Positions 46,311-54,374 of a stretch of 64,000 nucleotides of DNA are shown here, piece after piece. The notes under the pieces are model-generated. The model was not told the DNA's origin, made no database searches, and saw only the letters and a program-made list of their open reading frames with translations. Location of the stretch: assembly GCA_016713535.1 (NCBI GenBank), contig JADJOY010000023.1, positions 124,001 to 188,000 on the forward strand. Direction: 5' to 3'. The number at the start of each line of letters is the position of its first letter. Position 1 is the stretch's first letter. The stretch is from JADJOY01 sp016713535 [NCBI: Deltaproteobacteria bacterium]. GTDB taxonomy: Bacteria; JADJOY01. The position numbers and the translations under genes are program-made.

Positions 46311-49094
46311 CTAGCGGGACGCCGCCGCGCTCGACGTCCGCAGCAGATCGTACGTGCAGGTCTTGCCGCCGGGGGCGTCGAAGGCGCCGTTGCCGTCCAC
46401 GTCGACGTAGATGGGGTTGGTGGTGACGCGAGGCACTCGAGTGGCGTCGTACGTCCTGAGCCCACGCGGCATCGGCTCGCGCCCGAACGCCAGCACCTCG
46501 ACGTGAGCGTCGCGGGTCAGCGTGAGCGAGACGCGCCGGTCGAGCTTCACCACCCCGTGCGGCTCGGCGGCCGGCAACGTGGCGACCTCGTCGCAGTTCG
46601 CGAACACCTTCACGTGGGTCACGTCCACCTCCGGCAGCGCCTCGACGTGCACGTCGAGCTCGAGCGCGCCCGCGCTGGCACGCGCGAGCTCTCCCAGCCC
46701 TTCCCCGCTCGCCGCGCGCACGCGGGCGAAGGCGCCGGCGCTGACGATCGCGCGGCCCGCCTCGAGGGCCGCGACCATCCCGTCCGCGTCGAGCCGCGCG
46801 GGGTCGTCGCTCGTCGCCGCGAAGTAGGTGCGCGGCGAGCCCGGCCGCTCGAGCCCGTGGACGTCGGTCACCCCCACGGCGGCGATGCGGTGGCCCAGAT
46901 TCAAGAAGCTCTGCCAGTCCTCGAAGAGCCCGGTCTCCTCGGGGCGGGCGGGGTCGACGAACGGGTCGCGCAGCCCGTTCAGGTACTCGACCACGTCGAA
47001 GTTCCAGCTCCAGAGCTTCGCGTCCGCGGCGAGCCCGAGGATCGTCGGATCGGCGAGCGTCGCGAGCCCCGTGAGCCGGTCGTAGCCGGAGAGGCACAGG
47101 TACGCGCAGTCGAAGCGCGGATGGTTGAGCGACACGATCCCCGCGCCCCGCTGGCGCGCCTCGGCGAAGATCGTGTCGATGTCCTTCCCGTACCAGCGCA
47201 CCGGACCGCCGCGTGCGTTGACATCGGGGCGCGGCTCCACCTGGTAGAGGTTGATGTGCTCCGGCACGCTGGCGGTCAGCTCCTCACCGGGGACGGTGGC
47301 GATGAAGGCACCGAGCCCGGTCTCGTCGATGCCGCGCTGCCACGAGCCGATGAATTCGTGGTCGGTGCTGATCGCCACCTCGAGTCCTTCGCTCGCCGCC
47401 GTCGCGATGCGCCGGGGGAGGAGCACCGGCGCGTCCGGGCTCGGCTCGGCGTGCATGTGTCCGTCCATCGACTGGAAGCCCGTGGTGTCCACGAGCCGCG
47501 GAAGCGTCACCGCGAGGCGTGCCTCGCCAACGGACGGCACCTCGACCACGCCCTGGTACGGCTGGTACTCGTACCCGCGCGTGACGCTCACCTCGTAGCG
47601 GCCCGGCACCACCGGCGCGGCGCCCGCGCCGGGATAGCCGTAGATCACCTGCGCGGTGACGCCATCGCGCCACAACGTGATGCGCGCCGGCATCGGTCGA
47701 TCCTCCCCGTCGCGGACGTCGTAGGCGAGCGAGCCACCGCCACCCACGACGAGCTCGAGCGGCGTCGCGCCGAGCGCCGCCGGGTCGAAGGCCCGCGGCT
47801 CGGAGGGCGCGTGGCCCTCCACCCGCGCGGTGACCCGGTAACGAAGCGATGGATTCGGGAAGCGCGCCACCGAGCCGGCGAAGTGACCGGTCGCGTCGGT
47901 GCGGAGCTGATGGAGCGGGCGCCACTCGCCGTCGCTGTCGGGGACCTCCACCGTCACCTCCGCGTCGGGCACTGGCTGCTGCGACACGCCGTCGACGACC
48001 TGGCCGGCGACCGGCACCAGCTCCGCGGTCACGCCTGGGTAGGCGTCGGGGCGGACCTCTCCGAGCGGTACCTCGGCCGAGTTGCCGTCGCTTCCACCGA
48101 CGCTCAGGAAGTAGCGGACCGAGCCGCTCTCGGTGGGGCTGCCCGCCGCTCCGAGACGCAGCCCGGTGAGAGCGCGGAAGAGATCGAGCGTCGCGTCCAC
48201 GCCCGAGATGTTGGTGCGCACGAGCAGCGCATCCTCCATCGCGAACGACACCGCTCCGTCACCCTGGGGCGAGCGCGCGGTGAGCCACGGCGAACCCGCC
48301 TCGAGCCCGAAGCCGGCGATCGAGAAGCGCGCGAACGCGTACGGATCGAGCTCCATCGTGGTGCCGAAGAGGTTGGCCACCGCGGGCAGCACACCCTGCG
48401 CGCGGTCGCGGCGGTTGGTGATCGACACGTCGATGCGCAGCACCGCCGAGTCGGCGGGCAACGTGTAGTCGATGGTCACGTCGACGCCGAAGGCCGCCGA
48501 TGGCGTGCGCGGCGCGCCGGCGCGGATCGCGCGGCGCAGGATCTCGTACTCGACCAGCCAGTAGGTGTCGTCCGTGCCGCGCGCCCGTACCACCGCCGGC
48601 TCGCCGTTCGAGCCGTCCGACACGATCTCGAGGGACTCGGCGCGGAAGCCGCGCAGCGTCGAGTCGGTGAACTCGTCGAGCGCGAGCCGTCCGAGGAGCG
48701 GCTCGAGCTCCTGGAAGCGCTCGGGCCCGGACTGCCTACATCCGTCGACCGCGACGGCGTCGACGACGATCCCGCCGTAGTAATAGTACGCGTCGTCGTC
48801 GTCGGGAGCGGTGATCACGAACGCCGCGCGGTCGTTGCCGAGGACCACGTCACCCTCGGCGCCCAGCGCGCCGGGGCCCCACGCGCCGAGGTCGGGCCGA
48901 TCGATGGTCCGCGCGTGCGCGAACCCCGGCCTGGGGCAACCGTCCACGAACAGTGAGCGGCTACCCGGGGGTCCGTCGATGGGCGAGGCCGACGAGCCCC
49001 CTCCCGAGCACCCTGGTGCGGCGAGCACGACGAGCAACGCGAGCACCCGGGCGCGCGCGAGCGGCGAGGGCATGGGAATCGGACGTCGGCTCAT
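46311..49094 (-). CDS. CehA/McbA-like PHP-domain metallohydrolase lipoprotein
   Basis: A 927-residue exported protein with lipobox LAAPGCSGG. The N-terminal 400 residues are beta-rich; carboxypeptidase-regulatory-like modules follow (VAGQVVDGVSQQPVPDAEVT, RITLWRDG). From about 560 the PHP/CehA metal motif appears: MDGHMHAEPSPDAP, EVAISTDHEFIG, IVSLNHPRFD and VGVTDVHGLERPG, which provide the His/Asp/Glu ligands expected for a multinuclear site. Related enzymes hydrolyse phosphoesters or carbamates; this substrate is unknown. Its promoter carries five GTCGC repeats 11 bp apart, and it adjoins the copper/haem island. Confidence 0.82.
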   Translation of the reverse strand: MSRRPIPMPSPLARARVLALLVVLAAPGCSGGGSSASPIDGPPGSRSLFVDGCPRPGFAHARTIDRPDLGAWGPGALGAEGDVVLGNDRAAFVITAPDDDDAYYYYGGIVVDAVAVDGCRQSGPERFQELEPLLGRLALDEFTDSTLRGFRAESLEIVSDGSNGEPAVVRARGTDDTYWLVEYEILRRAIRAGAPRTPSAAFGVDVTIDYTLPADSAVLRIDVSITNRRDRAQGVLPAVANLFGTTMELDPYAFARFSIAGFGLEAGSPWLTARSPQGDGAVSFAMEDALLVRTNISGVDATLDLFRALTGLRLGAAGSPTESGSVRYFLSVGGSDGNSAEVPLGEVRPDAYPGVTAELVPVAGQVVDGVSQQPVPDAEVTVEVPDSDGEWRPLHQLRTDATGHFAGSVARFPNPSLRYRVTARVEGHAPSEPRAFDPAALGATPLELVVGGGGSLAYDVRDGEDRPMPARITLWRDGVTAQVIYGYPGAGAAPVVPGRYEVSVTRGYEYQPYQGVVEVPSVGEARLAVTLPRLVDTTGFQSMDGHMHAEPSPDAPVLLPRRIATAASEGLEVAISTDHEFIGSWQRGIDETGLGAFIATVPGEELTASVPEHINLYQVEPRPDVNARGGPVRWYGKDIDTIFAEARQRGAGIVSLNHPRFDCAYLCLSGYDRLTGLATLADPTILGLAADAKLWSWNFDVVEYLNGLRDPFVDPARPEETGLFEDWQSFLNLGHRIAAVGVTDVHGLERPGSPRTYFAATSDDPARLDADGMVAALEAGRAIVSAGAFARVRAASGEGLGELARASAGALELDVHVEALPEVDVTHVKVFANCDEVATLPAAEPHGVVKLDRRVSLTLTRDAHVEVLAFGREPMPRGLRTYDATRVPRVTTNPIYVDVDGNGAFDAPGGKTCTYDLLRTSSAAASR

Positions 49095-49487
49095 TCGTCA
49101 CCCGGTCCGTCGCGAGAACGTCGCGCAACGGTCGCAGAAAAGTCGCGGCAGCGTCGCACGAAAGCTCGCCACTCTCCACGTCGAGAGATTCGCGGGCGGT
49201 GGGTCACGTTCGCGCTGACCCTGGCGAGGCGTGAGGGGCTGGGGCCTGTCGAAGGGCGCGTCTCAGGCTGCGCTCCGCTCTCGTCTCGTGGGCCGCGAGC
49301 CCCATTCGCGCCGCCGCAGCGCAGGCGAGCCTCCCCGCTACCGGGATCGACCGTGGGCGAGCCGTACTCGCCGACGGGCCGCCGGACCCTCGCGACTCGA
49401 AGGCCGTCTCCAGGCCAGGCTCACCCACCACCGATCCTCGGCATGTCGTAGGCCCGCGCCCGCCGGGCGAGCGCGTAGACTCACGCC
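49095..49487. other. divergent promoter gap with 11-bp repeat array
   Basis: No gene is visible in these 393 bases. The part next to the CehA-like gene holds the GTCGC array described separately; the remainder is GC-rich and unremarkable. It separates the CehA-like gene (minus) from the cytochrome gene (plus). Confidence 0.6.
49109..49157. promoter_or_regulatory. five GTCGC direct repeats at 11-bp spacing
   Basis: GTCGC begins at 49109, 49120, 49131, 49142 and 49153, exactly 11 bp apart, with A/G-rich spacers. It lies 15-63 bases upstream of the CehA-like ATG. An 11-bp direct-repeat period is the geometry of OmpR/PhoB-type binding sites; the pentamer is the same as the half-site of the inverted repeats at 51.26, 53.40, 56.43 and 59.64 kb. 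Confidence 0.75.
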
Positions 49488-50066
49488 ATGGCACGAGAGC
49501 CCATCCCCCGCGCGGCGCACCCGCGCGCTCGACGGTTTCTGGTCCCCGCGCTCACCGGTCTCGTGCTCGGGCTCGCCGCGGCCGAGGCCCGTGCGCACGG
49601 GATCCCGCCACGTCTCGCCACGGTCATGACCGAGGTGGGCGAGCGCTTCGCGAGCCTCGGCGGCGCGATCGCGGCGCGCGACGACGACCTCGCGCGCTAC
49701 CAGGTCCGGCAGATCGCCGAGATCCTCGAGCGCGACATGGTGCTCGCGACCCCTCCTCGCCCGCTCTATGGCATGGACCTCGAGCCGCTCCGCACCGGAT
49801 TCCGCGACGGGCCGTGGCGCGCGCTGCAGAACGCCGTCGACAACCACGACCTCGGCGCGGCGGTGACGACGTTCGAGGGGGCGGCGGCCGCCTGCAACGA
49901 GTGCCACCGCACCACGGGGGTGCCGTTCCTCACGGTGCCCGGGCTGCCGGCCGCGCCGAAGGCCAGCGGGAAGACGCGCAAGCCCGCGACGAAGACCTCG
50001 GCTCAGCCGGCGCCCTCGGCGCCCGCCACCACGAAGTCGAAGGTCGAGAGCACGCCCGCGCGCTGA
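49488..50066 (+). CDS. periplasmic c-type cytochrome, cytochrome c'-like
   Basis: A 192-residue protein with a signal peptide (LTGLVLGLAAAEARAHG). The mature region is helical (IPPRLATVMTEVGERFASLG, IAARDDDLARYQVRQIAEIL, WRALQNAVDNHDLGAAV) with one haem site CNECH near residue 137, close to the C-terminus as in four-helix cytochrome c'. A Pro/Ala/Lys-rich tail follows. Such proteins bind NO or act as redox buffers. It converges with and overlaps the YtkA/FixH-like gene by 64 bases. Confidence 0.75.
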   Translation: MAREPIPRAAHPRARRFLVPALTGLVLGLAAAEARAHGIPPRLATVMTEVGERFASLGGAIAARDDDLARYQVRQIAEILERDMVLATPPRPLYGMDLEPLRTGFRDGPWRALQNAVDNHDLGAAVTTFEGAAAACNECHRTTGVPFLTVPGLPAAPKASGKTRKPATKTSAQPAPSAPATTKSKVESTPAR

Positions 50067-51232
50067 ACCTGCACCCAGCCGCGGTAGAGACCCGACTCGG
50101 GCAGGCGCGCGAGGAAGTCGATCGTGCCGTCCTGGGTCTTGCCGCGGATCTCGTCGGGATGCGCGTGGACGAAGGCGCTGCCACCCTCCTTCACCATCAT
50201 CAGGTGGCCGAGCGCGCCCAGGTAGGGCTCGAGGTCGGTCACGGGCGCGCCCGCCTCGTCGGTGAGGCGAGCCGTGAGCCGCACGCTCTTCCCGACCGCC
50301 ACCGGATCGGACGGTAGCGACCACGTGACCGTCAGCCCGTCGCGACTCTGGCGCAGGCCGCGCTCGCCACGCGCCGCCGCGGCGAGGTCGAAGCCTGGCC
50401 CCTCCGCACCCGCGACGGAGAGCCGCGTCGCCACCACCTGCGAGCCCGCGCCGCGAGGCGCCGCGTCGGCGAACACCACGAAAGTGCCGCCGCTCGGGAA
50501 CGTGAAGGGCAGCGTGAAGACGCCGTTCTCACCGAGCACCGGGTGCTCGTGTGCGAACGTGCCGAGGTCGTCACGGAGCACGAAGAGATGGAGCAGGCGC
50601 TCGTGGCTCTCGTCGAACTCGGTGACCGGGTCGCTGGTGCCGACCACCCGGACCGCGCCGTCGGCGGTGGTCTCGGGCCGGATCGCGTTCTTGAGCATCG
50701 AGATCACGAGCTCGACGGGCTCACCGGCGCGCGGCTTCTCGGGCCGAGTGCTGAGCGTGAGCTTGTAGCGCCTGGTTCCGGGAGTCCGGTCACGGCGCTG
50801 CGTGGGCGGCTGATCGGCGACCGAGAGCTCGTGCTCCGAGATCCACTCGCCGCGCGGCGGCGGCGTCATCGTGGCGAGCTGCTCGCTCGCGGGCAGTATG
50901 CGCACGCGCAGCCGGTAGTCCCCGCCGTGCTGGAACGTGGGGTGACCGCCGTAGTCCCCGATCACGCCCTCGGCGTGTGCGACCTCGGTGAAGGTGGGCA
51001 TGCCCGGCATGCTCGGCATGTCGATGGTGCACTCGACGCGCGCGAAGCGCACCGGCACCGCGGGCGAGTCGCTGCCATCGAGGGGCGGCGCGGTGAGCGT
51101 GACCTCGAGCTGCATCTCCTCTCCGGCGAAGAGCCCGTCCTCGGGTAGCCGCAGCGCGACCTCGTAGAGCGGGCGCTTGGGCTCGGCGCGCCTCTCGCAG
51201 GCGCTCGTCGTGGCGAACACGAGCGCCGCCAC
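50003..51232 (-). CDS. YtkA/FixH-like periplasmic lipoprotein, probable metal binder
   Basis: About 410 residues. The N-terminus has a hydrophobic stretch and lipobox-like TTSAC. A YtkA/FixH-like Ig domain follows (LYEVALRLPEDGLFAGEEMQ, then CTIDMPSMPGMPTFTEV with a Met cluster). Two later repeats have the form HLFVLRDDLGTFAHEHP and GHLMMVKEGGSAFVHAHPDE, His-rich motifs plausible for copper. The start is uncertain: GTG 51232 gives a very short signal, and no better ATG/GTG/TTG exists nearby except a TTG upstream of the operator. It diverges from the oxidase-like gene over a shared RegA-type site. Confidence 0.65.
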   Translation of the reverse strand: MAALVFATTSACERRAEPKRPLYEVALRLPEDGLFAGEEMQLEVTLTAPPLDGSDSPAVPVRFARVECTIDMPSMPGMPTFTEVAHAEGVIGDYGGHPTFQHGGDYRLRVRILPASEQLATMTPPPRGEWISEHELSVADQPPTQRRDRTPGTRRYKLTLSTRPEKPRAGEPVELVISMLKNAIRPETTADGAVRVVGTSDPVTEFDESHERLLHLFVLRDDLGTFAHEHPVLGENGVFTLPFTFPSGGTFVVFADAAPRGAGSQVVATRLSVAGAEGPGFDLAAAARGERGLRQSRDGLTVTWSLPSDPVAVGKSVRLTARLTDEAGAPVTDLEPYLGALGHLMMVKEGGSAFVHAHPDEIRGKTQDGTIDFLARLPESGLYRGWVQVQRAGVLSTFDFVVAGAEGAG

Positions 51233-51261
51233 GAGCGCCCACCCACGGGCGTCCGCGATGT

Positions 51262-51276
51262 GCGACCTCTTGTCGC
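51262..51276. promoter_or_regulatory. RegA-type inverted repeat, site 1
   Basis: TGCGAC-CTCTT-GTCGC: perfect 5-bp arms with 5-nt spacer between the divergent YtkA/FixH-like and oxidase-like genes. On the minus strand it reads GCGACAAGAGGTCGCA, matching the GCGACAA core of the other sites. Confidence 0.65.
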
Positions 51277-51343
51277 GTTGTCCCTCGTCCTCGCCGCCGC
51301 TAGTCCATCGCGCGATCAACCCGCTCCACCGGAAAGACCCAAC

Positions 51344-52867
51344 ATGGACCTCACCGCCTCCCTCGCACCGGCCCTCGACCCGCGCCCGCTCGCGGGCGCG
51401 CCGGAATCGCGCCCGCTCGACTGGCTCCTCACCACCGAACCGGCGCGGCTCGCTCGCCGCCACCTGGCGCTCGTCGGCGGCTTCGCGGCCCTCGCGGCGC
51501 TCGCCGCGTTCGCGATCCAGCTCGAGTGGCTGACCCACGCCCTCGACGCATTCGAGGCGCGGACGTTCGGGGCGATCCTCTCGCTTCACGGCACCCTCGC
51601 GATGTACTTCGTCGGACTGCCGCTCTTCCTCGGCGTGCTCGGGCACAGCTTGCTCCTCGAGCAGCTTGGCTTGAAGCGGGTGACACACGCGCGCCTCGCG
51701 CGCGCCTCGTGGCACCTGATGCTCGCCGGCGGCGTCGTGGTGGCGGCGGGATTCGTCACGGGCGGGACGGAGGCGGGCTGGATGTTCGACAGCGACCTGG
51801 GCGCCGGGTTCGCGTTGCCCGGGTGCCGGACCGCGGCGATCGGCGTGTGGATCGCCACCCTCGGCATCTCCGCGCTGTGCATCAGCCAGGCTGGCACCAT
51901 CGTCGGCTGGTGGCGCCGGGCGCCGGCCGACACGATCGTACCGGAGATGGCGTGGGCGTTCCTGTGGACGGCGCTGAGCGGCCTCGTGGCGAGCGCGATC
52001 CTGGTGTGGGCGACGTCGGTGGTGATCCTCGACTCGTCGCTCGGGATGCACCTCTTCGACGCCGCGGCGGGCGGTGACCCCCAGGTGTTCGCGGACCTCT
52101 TCCGGCTGGTCGTGTCGTCGTGCCAGAGCATGGTGCTCATCAGTGCGCTGGGGACGGTCTTCGGCGTGCTCCGCGGCGCCGGACTGCCGAGGGGCCGCCA
52201 CCAGCCGCGGGCCCGCGGAAGCCTCGGCGTCGCCGCGGCGATCTCGCTGCTCGGCGTCACCGGGGTCTTCACGTGGGCCGGTCCGACGGCGACGGTCTCG
52301 CCCGAGCTCGGCGCGCTTTCGGCCGAGGCCGTGATGGGTGCGGTGGCGCTGGCGAGCTTCACGGTGGTGATCGTCGAGCTGATCCGCGCGCTCGCTCGTG
52401 GTGCCTCGCCGGTCGATCCAGCTCGCCTCGCCGCGATCGCCGCCATACCGACGGCGGCGCTGGCGCTGCTCGTCGCCGTGCCGTCCATCCTGCCCGCGAC
52501 GCGGATCGTCGTGTCGCGCACGGTGCTCGCGACCACCCAGCTCCACATCATCTGCTTCGCGCTGCCTGCGCTCGCGTTCCTCGCCGGCGCGCTGCGGGTG
52601 TGGCGCGGCCCCGCCTCCCGTCGCGCCGACGCCATCACGCGAGTCGCGATCGGGGTCGTAGCCGTTGGCCTCGCCGCCACGTTCGGCCCGCTCCTCGTCA
52701 CCGGCGTCGCGGGCCAGTCCTTCCGGGCGAACTCGTACCCCGACGAGCTCCAGGTCCTGCACGTCCTGTCGTTCGCCGGGACCACCATCCTGCTCGCGGG
52801 TCTCGGCGTCGCGGCGCTGGTGCTCACGCGGAACCTGCTCCAGAGCCAGACAGCGCGCGAGCTCTAG
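51344..52867 (+). CDS. cytochrome c oxidase subunit I homologue lacking the haem-copper centre
   Basis: A 507-residue protein with about twelve hydrophobic helices laid out like haem-copper oxidase subunit I. The helix II haem ligand is kept in LHGTLAMYFVG (H82). In helix VI the GHPEVY block is GGDPQVF, so the CuB/cross-linked His is Asp245. In helix VII the His pair is replaced by WAGP (311-314). In helix X the HxH pair is QLH (399-401): the high-spin a3 ligand is Gln, the low-spin ligand His401 is retained. It therefore cannot reduce oxygen as known oxidases do but can hold one bis-His haem. The stop overlaps that of Csp1 tail to tail. Confidence 0.85.
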   Translation: MDLTASLAPALDPRPLAGAPESRPLDWLLTTEPARLARRHLALVGGFAALAALAAFAIQLEWLTHALDAFEARTFGAILSLHGTLAMYFVGLPLFLGVLGHSLLLEQLGLKRVTHARLARASWHLMLAGGVVVAAGFVTGGTEAGWMFDSDLGAGFALPGCRTAAIGVWIATLGISALCISQAGTIVGWWRRAPADTIVPEMAWAFLWTALSGLVASAILVWATSVVILDSSLGMHLFDAAAGGDPQVFADLFRLVVSSCQSMVLISALGTVFGVLRGAGLPRGRHQPRARGSLGVAAAISLLGVTGVFTWAGPTATVSPELGALSAEAVMGAVALASFTVVIVELIRALARGASPVDPARLAAIAAIPTAALALLVAVPSILPATRIVVSRTVLATTQLHIICFALPALAFLAGALRVWRGPASRRADAITRVAIGVVAVGLAATFGPLLVTGVAGQSFRANSYPDELQVLHVLSFAGTTILLAGLGVAALVLTRNLLQSQTAREL

Positions 52868-53298
52868 GCCGCGACCTTCCTGGCCTCGGCGATGAACCTG
52901 GCGCACGCCTCCGCGCAGCGCTTGCAGACCTCGTGCTCCGCCTCGTGCTTCCGGCACGCCTTCTCGCAGTCGCCGCACACGTCGGCGCAGACTCGGGCGA
53001 AACCGCCGAGACGCTTCCCGCCCGCGTAGGCCATCGGTCCCGCGGCCGCGCACACCGCGACCATCTGGCGGACCTCTCGAGCGCAGTCGGCGAGCGTGGT
53101 GTCGCCAGCCGACAACATGTCGAGGCAGTGCTGGAGGCACTCGTTGCCGGCGTCGACGCATCGGGCGGCGGCCCCGGCGAGCGCCGTCGCGGAAACGGGC
53201 GCGGACGGCGCACCCTCGGCGGCGAACGCGCTTGACGCGACCCCGGCGGCCAGTATCCCCGCCGCTCCCACCATCACCTCCCGCCTTCGAATCGACAT
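52864..53298 (-). CDS. csp1: Csp1-type exported copper storage protein
   Basis: A 144-residue protein with a Tat-like signal (MSIRRREVMVGAAGILAAG, cleavage after SAFA). The mature part is four helices with 12 cysteines, at 47, 54, 58, 72, 83, 104, 108, 111, 115, 125, 128 and 132, many spaced CxxxC or CxxC along helices. This is the hallmark of Csp proteins, four-helix bundles lined with Cys that bind many Cu(I) ions. The signal places it in the periplasm (Csp1) rather than the cytosol (Csp3). A GGAGAG ribosome-binding site precedes the ATG. Confidence 0.9.
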   Translation of the reverse strand: MSIRRREVMVGAAGILAAGVASSAFAAEGAPSAPVSATALAGAAARCVDAGNECLQHCLDMLSAGDTTLADCAREVRQMVAVCAAAGPMAYAGGKRLGGFARVCADVCGDCEKACRKHEAEHEVCKRCAEACARFIAEARKVAA

Positions 53299-53396
53299 TG
53301 CCGTGCTCTCCTCTGGACCTCGGGGTTTCGGGTGGCTCGACCGGATCGGCCGCATCGAATCACGATCGCGGGACCCCGGCGAGGGCGGCGCTCGGC

Positions 53397-53411
53397 GCGA
53401 CGATTTGTCGC
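53397..53411. promoter_or_regulatory. RegA-type inverted repeat, site 2
   Basis: GCGAC-GATTT-GTCGCA, or TGCGAC-AAATC-GTCGC on the minus strand. It lies in the divergent promoter between csp1 and mbnP, about 80-100 bases from each start. Confidence 0.7.
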
Positions 53412-53490
53412 ATTCTGAGCGCCCGCACCCGCCGCTAGCTTGCTCCGTTCACCGAAATCGGATCGATCCACAAACCTCGGAGGGGGAGCA

Positions 53491-54366
53491 ATGAAGAGCA
53501 CGTTCCGCGCTACGTACGTCGCCGTCGGGTCACTGGCCTGTGGCCTCTTCGCCGCAGGCTGCGGCAGCGACGACAAGGTCGTCTCCGGCCCGCAGCCGAT
53601 CGAGATCCAGTTCGCCGCCCGCGTCGGCTCCGAGCCGTTCGCCTGCGGTCAGGAGTATCACGGGCTCGGTACGACCGGTTCGCATGGGACGCCGATGGAC
53701 GGCCGCTTCTACGTGTCCGACATCCACTTCGTGAACGCGGACGAGAGCGAGCGCTTCGTGTCCCTCGACCAGGACGGCGAGTGGCAGCTCGACGACGTGG
53801 CACTCCTCGATTTCGAGGACGGCACCGCCGACTGCGCCGCAGAGGGCACCGCCGCGACCAACACCTCGATCCGCGGAACCGTCGAGCCGGGCACCGCCGC
53901 CAGGATCCACTTCACGGTCGGCGTCCCGTTCGCGCTCAACCACGGCGACGCCACCACCGCCGAGCCGCCGCTCGACCAGACTCCGATGTTCTGGAGCTGG
54001 AACTTCGGCTACAAGTTCATGAAGATCGAGCTCGCCACCAACGGCCAGCCGAGCGGGTTCTTCGTCCACCTCGGCAGCACCGGCTGCGAGGGCGACGGTG
54101 CCGGCAACGTCAGCTCGTGTAGCGAGCCGAACCGCGTCGACGCGGAGATCCCGCTCGCCAACGGCTTCGACGCCACGAAGAACGTGGTGGTTCTCGACAT
54201 CGCCAAGCTCCTCGAGGACAGCGACGTCGACGTGAACACCCCGGAGACCGCGCCGGGATGCATGTCGTTCCCGGGTGACCCCGAGTGCCCGGCGATCTTC
54301 GCCCACCTCGGGCTACCGTTCGGCGAGCAGGCCGGCGGCACGCAGGACGTGTTCTCGGTCGAGTGA
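53491..54366 (+). CDS. mbnP: MbnP-like copper-binding lipoprotein
   Basis: A 291-residue protein with lipobox AAGC (Cys24) and a strong GGAGG ribosome-binding site. It has the MbnP (TIGR04052, metallo-mystery pair) features: EPFACGQEYHGLG, ADC at 115, STGC at 199, SSC at 210, and GC...EC at 257 and 266, plus FWSWNFGYKFMKIEL holding Trp168 and Trp170. In the characterised pair, MbnH oxidises a Trp of MbnP to kynurenine, creating a copper site. It is followed 9 bases later by mbnH. Confidence 0.92.
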   Translation: MKSTFRATYVAVGSLACGLFAAGCGSDDKVVSGPQPIEIQFAARVGSEPFACGQEYHGLGTTGSHGTPMDGRFYVSDIHFVNADESERFVSLDQDGEWQLDDVALLDFEDGTADCAAEGTAATNTSIRGTVEPGTAARIHFTVGVPFALNHGDATTAEPPLDQTPMFWSWNFGYKFMKIELATNGQPSGFFVHLGSTGCEGDGAGNVSSCSEPNRVDAEIPLANGFDATKNVVVLDIAKLLEDSDVDVNTPETAPGCMSFPGDPECPAIFAHLGLPFGEQAGGTQDVFSVE

Positions 54367-54374
54367 GGCCAACG

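Noticed and set aside
49109-49157. Classical Pho box
   Set aside because: The 11-bp direct-repeat geometry fits, but the sequence GTCGC with A/G-rich spacers does not match CTGTCAT well enough and no phosphate genes are adjacent.
50003-53161. A 1052-codon minus-strand frame spanning the YtkA/FixH-like and oxidase-like region
   Set aside because: Only its last 410 codons resemble a protein family. The upstream part is the antisense of the oxidase-like gene and has a His/Arg-rich shadow composition.
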